The position numbers and the translations under genes were made by a program. Below the pieces are notes generated by a model. It saw only the letters and a list, made by a program, of their open reading frames with translations, made no database searches and was not told where the DNA came from. Below are positions 35,635 through 46,049 of a stretch of 64,000 nucleotides of DNA, one piece after another. The stretch's first letter is position 1, and each line of letters starts with the position of its first letter. This DNA is from Sisyra terminalis (taxonomy: Eukaryota > Arthropoda > Insecta > Neuroptera > Sisyridae), in assembly GCA_958496175.1 (NCBI GenBank), contig OY292274.1:60336630-60400629 (forward strand). The letters are read 5' to 3'.

Positions 35635-36552
35635 TATTGGTTGTTCGGAAAGTAGTTTCGTTTTTTCCCGAGAAAAGATTTAACTGTTTTTTCCGCACTC
35701 ATTTTATAATCAAGCCATTTTATAGGCATTGTATGTTTTGAGAGTTAATATAGCAAGGCTTGTATGAGAAAAAGCTCAAGTGATTCTACGTTATAGTTTT
35801 TGGTGCGTGTCCTTTTAAATATGGAGAGCAAAAACTAGAATTTTCCTCATATATTACTTTTTCACTATAGAAAAGATAAAATGCTGTTCAATTAAGAAAA
35901 TATTAATCGATGTATATGTAGAAGATGTATTGACGGCTCGCCAGTGCTAAAACTAGTATTTAAAATTTTGATCGTCGGCAATTTTGATATCGAAGATGCA
36001 TCACGGTCTGGAAGACCGTTTGACGCTGATCAAGTTACAATGAAATCATTAGTTGATGTAAACCACTGAATAACAGCACGTCAGATCAGTAAAAGGTAAA
36101 ATTTACCAAATTCAATTGTTAATGACCCACTTGAAAGTCCTAGGATTGACCTCGAACCTCGATATATATGTTTTTATGGGGAGAAATTTGACCTCATATA
36201 ACTTTTGTTACTCGCCTAAAGCTTTTACAACTGGAATGGAATAAAATGCCATACCCATCATATTCTACAAATCTGGCACCTTCGGTTTATTATTAGTTTT
36301 GACCACTGCAAAATCTTTTATACGGTAAAACCTTTACTTCAAATGAGGAAGTCAAAAATCCCCCAAAAACCAGTTTTTGGCTGAAAAAAGAGCAAAAATT
36401 TTTTTAGTGAAAAATCATACTACAGCCAGAAAAATGGCAAAAGGTATTGAACCAGAATGGCCAGTATATAATTTAATAAAATATGAATTCACTATACGAA
36501 AATTACTTTTCATCATCACAAAAAAAAACGAAATTACTTTCCGAACAACGTA
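35635..36552 (+). pseudogene. Internally deleted mariner transposon
   Basis: Termini are TA...TTGTTCGGAAAGTAGTTTCG (from 35641) and the inverse cgaaattactttccgaacaa (36529-36548), flanked by TA. Inside, the frame SGNFDIEDASRSGRPFDADQ (about 35970-36031) is the mariner helix-turn-helix region. A short C-terminal remnant (APS-YY, then GKTFTSNEEVK at about 36325) follows. The catalytic DD34D core is deleted or unrecognisable, and stops are frequent. Two more copies of the right terminus follow in the same orientation at 36787-36813 and 37945-37976. Confidence 0.8.
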
Positions 36553-36786
36553 ATATATTAAAGTACATCTTCGTTAGTAAAGTAGTTAAGTCATGAATAA
36601 TTTTCTTCAATTAACAAAAAGTAACAAGTAACGAGAAGTTACTTATTTATCGGAAGTGATGACAGATTAATTTTTAATATTAAGGCTCGACAGCCCATAA
36701 AATCAAACCATAAAACATCTAAACAAGTTTTATGAAAATATGAGTTTAATATTTGAGAAAATTGCCTTTCATTTCCACAAAAAAAA

Positions 36787-36813
36787 AACGAAATGACTTT
36801 CTGAACAACCTAA
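36787..36813 (+). mobile_element. Extra mariner right terminus
   Basis: aaacgaaatgactttctgaacaacctaa-type sequence identical in layout to the right end at 36529-36552, 260 bp downstream. No matching left end. Confidence 0.6.
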
Positions 36814-37944
36814 TACATAGTTTGAAACATAAACAACGGGAAATATTATTATAAGAAAATTTCTATAGCCAGGTAATACTTCCAAACCAAATTTGTGCTA
36901 AAATACACAAGTTTACATAATAGAATTTCATAAAAAATCCTTTGCTAATGTTAAGTAATAAACTTAACTCATCTTTGGTCTCAAGAAATATCAAAACGTA
37001 AACTTTTGATAAACACTGAATATTAAATTTCCTTTAGGGTAGCATTAATATTAATATATACAAGAGTTTTGAAGCAAGAAAAAATAATTTAAAAATTTAT
37101 AATTTGTTCTTCGGTTAATTCTAATGAAATTGTCAGATAAGCATTAAAGATTTTAATGATTATAAATTTTCGTTTTACACATATTAAAACCCTAGTCGAT
37201 TCTATTTAATGCTTAATAATTACTTTTAATAAATAATCTTTCAGATTTAATATATAATAGGAACTCAACTCTATGATTAAACGTCGGAAATCTAAAAAGA
37301 AATAGTATTATTTGAGTTAAAGTTAAAAAAAATATTGATTTCTTAAAAAATAGTTTCCTACACTCTTAAGAACTATGTTTGAGCTTTAAAAGATCATCAT
37401 TTTTAAAGCTAACGTTATTAAGGATAAAAATTAGACATCACTTTATGGTTTACAACAATCAATATTATCAAATCCTTTAGGTTAAATCAGGCAAAAAGCG
37501 TAAAAAAAGGTTTTACTATTTCAAACAGAAAGCTCGTTTTAAAAATTTAAATTTTTATAAGCTTTAAAGCTTTATTGAAATACTGAAGATAAATTTATCA
37601 ATAAGTTACAATGTTACAAAAAAAATTTTAATATTCATTTTATTACAAAATTTTTGTAATAAAACATCAACGAAAAATAAATTTCAAGGCAAAGAAAAGC
37701 AAAAGTTATGAAGTATTTCAAATATTTAGTTTAATAAAAAGGATGTGTTAAAATCTTGTTTATAAAAAAAATATCTGATGGTGATATAGTTATGAATATT
37801 TATTGAAAAAAAATAATATTATCAATATTTTTTGAAAAAGTAACTTTTGGCTTTTCAGAGAAAAAAAAAAGGTATCTGATTAAGCCTAAATTATTGATAT
37901 TAATTTAACTTATTAATTTATTATCTTATTAATTAACTAATCAC
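36814..37944. other. No recognised feature
   Basis: AT-rich intron sequence between mariner termini. No ORF or repeat partner seen. Confidence 0.45.
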
Positions 37945-37976
37945 AAAAAAAACGAAATTACTTTCCGAACAACCTA
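37945..37976 (+). mobile_element. Extra mariner right terminus
   Basis: Third same-orientation copy of the mariner right end (cgaaattactttccgaacaa). It lies just before the family C fragment. Confidence 0.6.
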
Positions 37977-38014
37977 ATATTTTAAAGACTTTTAAAGACC
38001 TAATATTTTAATAT

Positions 38015-38668
38015 TTCGCGACCAAATTTCTGTTTGACTTTGAGATATGGACAAAACTGTCCCCCCACATGGCTATTTTTCAAAGTTATAGTCTCAAAAA
38101 CTAATTAAGCTAGAGAAGTGAAACCAAGGCGAGGCTTTAGATTATTTTACAGAGTATATCATATATTTTTTTGAAATTTTTAGAAAAAAATATTATACAA
38201 AAAAATCCAAAAAACAAATGAAATAATTTTTTTTATATGTTCTCTGAAAATGACAATAACGAAAAAAATATCTTTTATGCTTCTACATGAGCACTACAAC
38301 TCATAAAAATTGCGTGAAAAAATAGTTGGTGCAACACCTTGAAAAAAAATGAAATGGAATTTACGCCTAATAGTTTACCTCGTTTTATTACTTTTCGAAG
38401 TATTTCACCAACTTTTTTTTCACAAAACTTCATTTAAAAATAGGTCACATATAGGAGCAAAACATATTTTATTTTTATAATTGTAAGTCTAAGGAAACAT
38501 AAAAAAAAATATTATTTTTTTTGTTTTTCAATATTTACTCTTAAGATGATTACTTTCAAGATCAAAATAATTGATCCCGAAAGAAAAAAAAAACAACTAG
38601 TGTTCAATTTTTATTAAAATAAGAATAAAAAAAAATTATCGTCACTGCTATAATTTATTACAATTGGA
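38015..38668 (+). mobile_element. Family C element, fragment in plus orientation
   Basis: Collinear with about 22650-23310 of the complete family C copy (ttcgcgaccaaatt, tgagatatggacaaaact, gcttctacatgagcactac, ttattacaattggaat). Both terminal repeats are missing. Confidence 0.75.
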
Positions 38669-39078
38669 ATGGAATGGAATTATAAACCAGAAATAATTTA
38701 GTTAGAATCTCATAGGACGCAGAATTCTGTATAATTATTGTTCATATGAAAAATAACAAATAAAAGCTGTTGCATGTGAACAATATCCCAATTTAAAATT
38801 TCTATTGGAGAATCACAGAAATAAGGGATAATACTATTGCAATATTTACCATTCGAAATATAATCAATGTATATACGGCCGTCTTTGCTATTTCTACATA
38901 TGTCTTGGTTTTACTTCTACCCTAATGATAGTAGGTACTTATTTTACACATTGTTTTAATATATTATTTGATAGTTCATTTATTCGCCCACTTTAGGTAA
39001 AACCTGTAAAAATTTTGGTATGAGCCAGTGAATAATATCATAAGTTAAACGAAGAAAACCAAGTAATTCAAATCCCGT
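38669..39078. other. Spacer between inverted family C fragments
   Basis: About 410 bp of AT-rich sequence forming the loop of the large inverted repeat made by the two family C copies. Nothing recognisable. Confidence 0.45.
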
Positions 39079-39852
39079 CAATATGTACCCAGAATTAATT
39101 GGAAACCCATAGTATTCCAGTTGTAATAAATTATAATAGTGACGACAATTTTTTTTATTCTTATTTTAATGAAAATTGAACACTAGTTGTTTTTTTTTTC
39201 TTTTGGGGTTAATTATTTTGATCTTGAAAGTAATCATCTTAAGAGTAAATATAGAAAAACAAAAAAAGACTTACCATTATGAAAATAATATATGTTTTGC
39301 TCTTATATGTGACCTATTTTTAAATGAATTTTTTTGAAAAAAAAGTTGGTGAAATACTTCGAAAAGTAATAAAACGAGGTAAACTATTAGGCGTAAATCA
39401 CATTTCAATTTTTTTCAAGATGTTGCACCAACTATTTTTTCACGCAATTTTTATCAGTTATAGTGCTCATGTAGAAGCATAAAATATATTTTTTTCGTGA
39501 TTGTCATTTTCAGAGAACACATAAAAAAAAATATTTCATTTGTTTTTTGGATTTTTTTTGTATATTTTTTTTTTCTAAAAATTTCAAAAAAATATATGAT
39601 ATAGTGTGTAAAATAATCTAAAGCCTCGCGTTGGTTTCATTTCTCTAGCTTAATTAGTTTTTGAGATATATAACTTTGAAAAATAGCCATGCGGGGGGAC
39701 ATTTTTGCCCATATCTCAAGATCAAAGTGAAATTTGGTCGCGAAAAGTATATAAAATGTGTTTGTATATCAAGCTGATATTTTAACATAAGTTTCGACAT
39801 AGGTTCCTATTTAGGGGCCAACTCGCCATGTGGATCCTGCTAGATCCTTTAT
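39079..39852 (-). mobile_element. Family C element, fragment in minus orientation
   Basis: Reverse complement of the complete copy, from gtcaatatgtacccagaatt to the terminal repeat ggatcctgctagatccttta. One terminal repeat is intact (39815-39852); the other is missing. Confidence 0.78.
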
Positions 39853-41201
39853 ATAATTCTAAAAGCTTAAAATTGATTTTTACGTATGTTTTAGAGAATA
39901 TAGTGAAAAAATGATAATCACTACTGCCAGATACTTTCGGTTGCTTGCTAAACCTCTTTTGAACAATTTCATACTGTAGTCACTTTCGTCACCATTATTA
40001 AAACATTTTTTTCGTCATTTTTTCATAACGCTGCTAAAGAATTACTACTTCAATAAACGTAAAAAAAACTTAAAATCTTTTTCAAGAAGCATAAAAATCA
40101 ACTAATTGAAAGTTACAAATTATTTTTTGGCAACATTTGATTTAGTAATTGACATAAAACACACGATACCCTTTACAATTACTATTGTAACGACTGATTT
40201 TTCCTGCATTTTCCGATACCGTAAAACTATTTGCTAGATTAAAGCATCGCTAGTACCACCAGCACGTAGAATATCACGAAAAAACATCACAAAATAAAAA
40301 CTTAGTACCGAAATACAAACAAACAAAAAAAAGAATAAAACGAAATATGAGACAATCCTATTGCTCTAGTTTCAGAGATTTTCCATTTATCACATTTTAT
40401 TCTTTGTTGATTCAAGTCAATCCCAAGAAAAAGATAAATTTCCCATTTTAGAAATAATCTCTCAAATCCTAGCTCAAAAAAATTTATCAATCATTCAATA
40501 AAACAACCAAGAGAAATTTGAAATCTCTAGAACTTCAATACCACAAATGACTTAAATTCCAATTAAAAGAAATTAAGTTTCTAGTTTTGTGACTATTTCT
40601 TTTTGTTGTTTGTTAATATTTGCGACGTAATTAGTGACTTAATAACCTAAAATAACACGTAAGTGGTATCTTAATTAAAAAAAAAAATTAATTCAAATCA
40701 CATTTGACTCTAATTATGCAATATTTGTTTCTTCGAATTTGGCCAAACACAACCAAAAACGGACGTTCCGCAAGCGACAAGTATGAAATTGGTCAATTTT
40801 TATTAATCGAAACATTTAGATTGACTTTACCTGCAAAACGATACTAATCAAAAATCAATTAAAAATCTGTTAAGTGTGTATGTAGAAAGTTCAATTTGCA
40901 AACGTAATAGTATAAAAATCATATATTACAGTATCAATCGATCACATCAATCTTTTTTTTAGAAAGTATCATTTGATTTGCCAAGTTCGAATTGAAAACC
41001 TACATCAAAATAGAGGATTTATTTTTTATTTTTCCGATTGACTTGAATTTATGGGTTAATCGATAAATTAGCGGTGATAGTGCCACGCCTCGTCTAGTTC
41101 CATGTGTCGATATTGTGCAAGTCATTAAACCTGGTTTTAATTAATCTAAGTTTAGATGCACAAAAAATAAAACAAGAATCCCAAGCAGTGATTGATCTTA
41201 C
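39853..41201 (-). other. c-opsin intron sequence, no recognised feature
   Basis: End of the ~7.8-kb intron nearest the TM3-TM4 exon. The 62-residue ORF at 40302-40490 has no supporting signal. Confidence 0.5.
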
Positions 41202-41400
41202 CTAATATTGGCAGCTTCATTTACATATTCGCCCCATCCGAACAATGGCGGCATAGTAAGTGCCAAGGAGTATATCCAGATGCCTACAATCGTAATCACA
41301 GCACTGTGGTTGCTCAAACGTCGCTGTGTACTTAAAGGATGCGAAACCATTAAATATCGTTCAAAGGATAATACTGTAAGGGTAGTAATGGACGTAATTC
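41202..41400 (-). CDS. c-opsin: c-opsin (pteropsin) exon: TM3 end, TM4, extracellular loop 2
   Basis: This exon follows the previous one across a 70-bp intron (41401-41470). The acceptor is tttaaag|GA and the donor ATTAG|gtaaga. The split codon rebuilds Gly (G+GA). It encodes ITSITTLTVLSFERYLMVSH, with ERY as the (D/E)RY motif of the G-protein-coupling face. TM4 follows (HSAVITIVGIWIYSLALTMP), then GWGEYVNEAANI of extracellular loop 2. The Glu in VNEA aligns with bovine Glu181, the counterion site thought to serve in most non-vertebrate-visual opsins. No stop or frameshift is present. The exon ends with two bases of a Ser codon that is completed in the next exon. Confidence 0.93.
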
Positions 41401-41470
41401 CTTTAAAAAAAAAAAGATAAATCAAATTAGTGTTTAATTGGAAAATATGAGCTTTATGCTATGTTCTTAC

Positions 41471-41630
41471 CTAACAAAGACATGAAAAATCCATAAACCA
41501 CACACATCGTTTTTCCGAAGTACCAATGCTGAGCAATTGCCGAGACCAGTGTGAACGGATTTCCGAGAATTGAAACGGAAAAATCGCTGCAAACTAGATT
41601 GAATAGAATCACATTCAATGGAGTCCATAA
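41471..41630 (-). CDS. c-opsin: c-opsin (pteropsin) exon: TM2 to start of TM3
   Basis: Internal exon of a ciliary-type opsin, a light-sensing G-protein-coupled receptor of the plasma membrane. Read on the minus strand it begins after a pyrimidine-rich acceptor (ttctttgcag) and ends at TTAG|gtaaga. It starts in phase 0 and leaves one base over. It encodes LWTPLNVILFNLVCSDFSVS (end of intracellular loop 1 and TM2), then the extracellular-loop cysteine in KTMCVVYGFFMSLLG at the start of TM3. That cysteine is the partner of the opsin disulfide. In the bovine rhodopsin frame, the residue at position 113 (vertebrate counterion Glu) is Tyr, as is usual outside vertebrate visual opsins. The LWTPLNVILFNL stretch points to insect pteropsin rather than the rhabdomeric opsins of the compound eye. 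Confidence 0.93.
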
Positions 41631-41681
41631 CTGCAAAGAATAAGAAAAGAAAATTACAAACATCATTGACTTTATACCTAA

Positions 41682-41904
41682 ACTAGCTGATGCCCGCGAC
41701 TTCGTTTGCGTAACATAAGTGTTGGTTATATTTTCTTTTTAGATTTACGGTTTGTAGTTTTTCTTATTTCTTTTATGAAAAATATAATCATACCTAAAAA
41801 CACTATTTTGTCGAGTTGAAAAAAGAAACATTTAATAAACTGTTGATTAGAATAAAGTAGGTAGTTGTATGTAATAATCAATTAATTCTCAAAAAATATT
41901 TATC
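41682..41904 (-). mobile_element. Helitron-like element, 3' part, inverted
   Basis: Starts ACTAGctgatgcccgcgac, the inverse of the CTAGT terminus, and follows the reverse complement of 48684-48450. It sits in the c-opsin intron about 50 bp upstream of the TM2 exon acceptor, close to splice signals. Confidence 0.6.
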
Positions 41905-41907
41905 TAT

Positions 41908-41940
41908 ACTAATATATAAAATTCTTACGTCTGTCTGTAC
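41908..41940 (+). mobile_element. Helitron-like 5' terminus
   Basis: TCTATACTAATATATAAAAT followed by tcttacgtctgtctgtac. Equivalent to the start at 46068, and it begins with TC as Helitron 5' ends do. Interrupted at once by a family A foldback at 41941. Confidence 0.5.
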
Positions 41941-42423
41941 TAGGGTGATTTTTTTTTTTGGTCCCATCGTGAAATTTTGTTGGAAATACCAAAAAAAAAA
42001 ATCTCTGAAAGTTTGAGCCCTTAATATTAATTTTAAGTCCTCGACCAAGACGTGTAAAGATTTCCCATTGAAAATACACGGAAACTCTGATTTTTTATTT
42101 TAAAATTTCTATATCTCAGCGGCACTTCATGGGATCGCTTTTACCGAAGATGGTTTTTTCTCAGAATTATGCGCTCTACAAAAGAGCCCATTGCGACAAA
42201 GTCGTAACTCACACCGGTGAGGTAGTACGGGCCACTGAATCTGATTTTTCCATAAAATTCAAGGCTTAATATCTCGTGTAATATTGATCTTCGCGATTTG
42301 GTCTACAGGATTTTTTTGGTAGGAAATCAAATTCTCTACAAGTTTTTTATTTATAATTTTTCCGTAGCTCTTGTTATTTACGAGATAAATGCATAAAAAC
42401 GCGAATTTTATGGAAAAATCAGG
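41941..42423. mobile_element. Foldback family A, copy 4 (left half)
   Basis: TAGGGTGATTTTTTT start, complete left arm, and loop in the orientation of copy 1. It stops at atggaaaaatcagg, where family D sequence begins without a gap. Confidence 0.8.
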
Positions 42424-42815
42424 CGCGACTTTGAAAAAAAAGTTAAAAAAAACGACCTTTTTTTGGACCCTTCCCCCTCTCCCACGTTGAGGGGGGGAGG
42501 TTTGGCTAATTTCAGAGGTTCAGTACCAAGAAGACTTGTTGTGAACTATAACACTCTCCAGTTTTAAGTCAATCCGTCGGATAGTTTCTGAGAAATCTTG
42601 TCTCCCAGTTTTAAAAAGTTGATTTCGAGAAAAACTCATTTAAAGTTTTTTAAGATATTTTTTTATGTTATTATCAATTTATTCAATCTTTATCAGTGAA
42701 AATACATTAGTCAGCTATTCCAATCCTTTTAACACGTTATTCTTGAATGTTATAAGAAGACATTTATGGAAAAAAAAAATCGATTTTTTTTTTTCTGACG
42801 GTGATCCACCCTTAA
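42424..42815. mobile_element. Family D element, fragment fused to family A
   Basis: Inverse of the family D copy at 50.5 kb: cgcgactttg, ccttccccctctcccacgtt, ggtttggctaatttcagagg, ttcagtaccaagaaga. It ends with the intact terminus ctgacggtgatccaccctta at 42796-42815. Together with 41941-42423 it makes an 875-bp chimera whose two outer tips are GGGTG and CACCC. Confidence 0.75.
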
Positions 42816-44167
42816 ATAAAATAAAATAAAAAAAATACAATAGTTTCAAATATTAAACGATACCTGCATCTTTACCACCACTGGATTTATTTCATACTTC
42901 CATTATCATAAGCTCTCATATCATTTATCAAAAATGGAAATTTGAATTCAGAATAAATTTATTTAAGATATATATTAATAAATCGTACAATAAATCCTAC
43001 AATTATCCTACTCATAAAATCTTACATTCGTCTCAATATTTTGAAGTTCATCTTTTTTGAAGGTTTCACTTCTACCGCGTGAGAATTGCACACATGTTTT
43101 TTTTTTTAAATATCTGAATTTCAACTATACAATGAAACCATATTGGATAGTCTCGAATTCATCATACACGTTTTGGCGTACGCTTTTTGCTTTGTTAGAG
43201 CATTTTAAATTTCTTTTATCATTATTATTTAACATATATTACACTTTCAAAACACTCCACTCTCTTTTGAATTGTCATTCTTTTTCTATCGATAGGAGCC
43301 ACTAACTTTAGTTCTTTAACTTAGTACTAATTTAATTATTATTGCAATAGAAATAAATCCTATAATTATGCGTTCAAAAAAAATAAAAGCTCATTTTTCC
43401 TACAATCAAGACGCATCAATATCGTACATCAAAGCGAGGGGTGCAATTTTGTTTACAATTTGGTTATATGAAACATCCCTCGCTTTGAAGTTCTAAAGTT
43501 ATTTTTTTTTTCACTTTTTATTGCATTTTATCAGTACTAGCAAGGTTTTTAAATTATTTTTTTTAAATTATTTATTCTACTTTTTGCTTCACAACCAAAA
43601 GTTATTGTTTGAAATAAAAACATTCAATATCAATTTTCCGGATACCAAGCTTCTTATAATAAGTACAGAAATTGCTTGAAAAGATTGCAATTAATTTTAA
43701 TTTTTCCTTAATTAGCATCAATGGATTCATTTACAAAAATTAACAACTCCATGTCGCATTTTATGCGTAAATAAAGGTTCCAATGTGTATATTGTATAGA
43801 ATATATTTAAATTACCAATTCAAAATAATGTCTTGAAATTGATAACTCAATAAAATTTTCATTCTAGAACTTAATGCTTTGTCGTTGTTTGTCGCTAATT
43901 AAAGCTGTCGATAATGCTTCGTTTGAAACTTATTGACAACGAATTTAATGTTATAGAATTTCCTGATTGCTTTCATCAATATTTGCTTGATATATTTAGT
44001 ACTTATAATAACATAACATATATCTACATACTACAGAAAATAATTTAATCTCATTAAAAAAAATGATTTTCTCAACTTCAAAGTCTCCCGTTTAAAGTAT
44101 TTGAAATACGATTTGTGATTTTAGAAAACAAAGTTATTAATGTATTGCTTAGTAAAATAATAATCTT
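42816..44167. other. Little recognised; short match to 50.22 kb
   Basis: 43010-43075 resembles 50220-50300 (atcctactc...aaattttacattggtctc-like, then gaaggtttcac). Otherwise AT-rich. A 12-bp hairpin at 43429-43488 is listed separately. ORF 43057-43305 is not supported. Confidence 0.45.
43429..43488. other. Perfect 12-bp hairpin
   Basis: TCAAAGCGAGGG and its exact inverse CCCTCGCTTTGA, separated by 36 bases. GC-richer than the surroundings. Function unknown. Confidence 0.7.
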
Positions 44168-44237
44168 AATTTTTTAAATAAGAAGAAAATTCAGGTTGTT
44201 TAAGATCTTTAATTTTTTAATATTTTATTATTTCAAA

Positions 44238-44277
44238 AAGCAACGTTTCGTTACGTAATCGTAACTTCCTCAGGCTT
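44238..44277 (-). ncRNA. Hammerhead-ribozyme-like motif (left arm)
   Basis: On the minus strand: AAGC, CTGAGGA, one extra A, GTTACG-atta-CGTAAC hairpin, GAAA, CGTT, GCTT. AAGC/GCTT closes stem I. Position 7 of the core may be any base, so CTGAGGA is allowed. Identical to the right-arm motif. Confidence 0.6.
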
Positions 44278-44428
44278 CTTGATTTACAAAATTAAATATT
44301 TTTAATTTAATTCAATAAATAAAATATAATAAATTATTATAAATAAATTATAAATTGTAATAAATTACAATAAATAAATAGATTTATTTATTGAATTAAA
44401 TTAAAAATATTTAATTTTGTAAATCAAG

Positions 44429-44468
44429 AAGCCTGAGGAAGTTACGATTACGTAACGAAACGTTGCTT
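44429..44468 (+). ncRNA. Hammerhead-ribozyme-like motif (right arm)
   Basis: AAGC (44429-44432), CTGAGGA (44433-44439), extra A, stem II GTTACG/CGTAAC (44441-44456), GAAA (44457-44460), CGTT, GCTT (44465-44468). All core elements are intact. The expected cleavage site is after T44464. Confidence 0.6.
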
Positions 44469-44538
44469 TTTGAAATAATAAAATATTAAAAAATTAAAGA
44501 TCTTAAACAACCTGAATTTTCTTCTTATTTAAAAAATT

Positions 44539-46000
44539 TTAAAGCTGAGATCTGATTTTTATCATCAATAATCTTAATATTTAAGACAAAAACTACAGAT
44601 TCTATTACAATTAAAAGCGTTTTAGAAGTGATAAATTTTAAGTTGAAAATTCGAAATAGTTCTTCCCGCGATAATAGAACTTCTGGTCTTTATATAATAA
44701 GAGTTTATTTTGTCATAAACTTCAGAATATTAAGAAAATATTGATCATCTTTCAGTGAAACATCTCTATAATGATTTTTTTTTCCGTAACAATCACCATA
44801 AACTTCTCACATTACCTCTTTGTGCCATATAAACCGCTTTTTTGTTTCTACGAAAATAAAAAGTAAAATATTTCGCAAATGTTTTTTGCACTCCTGAGTA
44901 AACACTCCTTGTGGTCATAAACTAGCAGTTATTAAAAAAAAAACTACACAGAATTTTTTACTATAGTTACCTAAAGGTATGACCTTTCAAGTCCCTAAAG
45001 AAAAAAAATTCTAGCATTGAGGAAAAAATAAAAAAAAAACCGACATAATGCTATCCATTGGTGAAATTACCAAATTTTTTACCAACCAATATTATGACGT
45101 CGATAATATATTTCAGTGGACTTTATTCGTACTTTTTAGTACCTAATTTCCTGATGCTAGTCTACTAATTATATTGAAAGTATAATTAATGAAATAGGTA
45201 CATGTTTAGAAAAAACCCAAGAACAATTTATAACACTATAAACTTGTAAATCTACCTTCGAAATTTACGGTTGAAAACATTTCGATTTAACAGATTAAAA
45301 AGGACTCAATATATTTAATTCGGTCCTTTCGAGTCTCAGAAAACATATGCTTGAGTTACATTAAAACCGTTCAAAGGATAATTGATAAAGGATTACCGAT
45401 TTAATGTACGAGAATCAACTTTCGCTTTTATTTTTTGTTGGAAAACCTTTTCTTTTTTTACTGTCCCTTTATAATTAACAATAGTGTAAAGCAAATTTGT
45501 TTTTTGTACCTACATGGACAATGGACATTGAACATACATTGTACGTGTTCTAATTCTACAAACATTGAAGCTACTACACAAAAACCCAACATGAATAAAA
45601 AATCCATTAAAATGATTTGTAAACAATGTTATACAAATACCTTTCTATAGTAAAAATATTTAACTGCCAAGCCTGGTTAATCAAGAGAATGTTAATTAAA
45701 TTTTTCGTTGGTCACATGAAACATAATAACATTATTACAATTACCACAAAATATCAAAAATTTAAAACATTTTTCATTGAGCTGTGATAGCTGTAGGCAT
45801 TCGAAAAATATTAATAGACAAAATCAATGTTCTCCTCAAAACAAAAAGGACTTTTGGTACTTATTTTCACACGTAATTATTGGCTAAATTTAAGGATTAA
45901 TTTAAAGTGTAAGAAGTAATTTATTTAATTTTTTAAATATTTTAAGTATTTCTTTGGTTAATGGATAATAATATATGTCTTATGAGACTCAATTTCTTCT
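44539..46000. other. No recognised feature
   Basis: AT-rich. The ORF at 45435-45650 is unsupported. Sequence just left of 46001 is homologous to the flank of the 3.47-kb hammerhead motif. Confidence 0.45.
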
Positions 46001-46049
46001 TTATTACGACCCGTTTCAACAGTTTTGAACTGTCATCATCAGGTAATAA
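46001..46049 (-). ncRNA. Hammerhead-ribozyme-like motif (Penelope-type)
   Basis: On the minus strand: TTATTAC, CTGATGA (46036-46042), extra T, stem II GACAGTT/AACTGTT with one G-U pair, GAAA (46014-46017), CGGGTC, GTAATAA. Same family as 3465-3513. Stem III has a mismatch (ACG/GGT). The flank (gagtctcataagacatat..., minus strand) also matches the flank at 3.5 kb. Part of that flank reappears at 48706-48790, on the other side of the Helitron-like element. Confidence 0.62.

Larger units (their letters stand above)
44168..44538. mobile_element. Palindromic element with paired hammerhead-like motifs, copy 1
   Basis: Arms start at aattttttaaataagaagaa and mirror around 44353. They contain aattcaggttgtttaagatc, tattatttcaaaaagcaacg and one hammerhead-like motif each, pointing away from the AT-rich centre. 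Related to 53342-53607 by sequence and layout. Probably derived from the long-terminal-repeat-like ends of a Penelope-like element. Confidence 0.75.

Noticed and set aside
44818..44940. Minus-strand hydrophobic open frame before gtaatg as a possible TM1 exon
   Set aside because: The frame is open in phase, but the hydrophobic run is too short, lacks the Gly-Asn of TM1, and the donor is weak.
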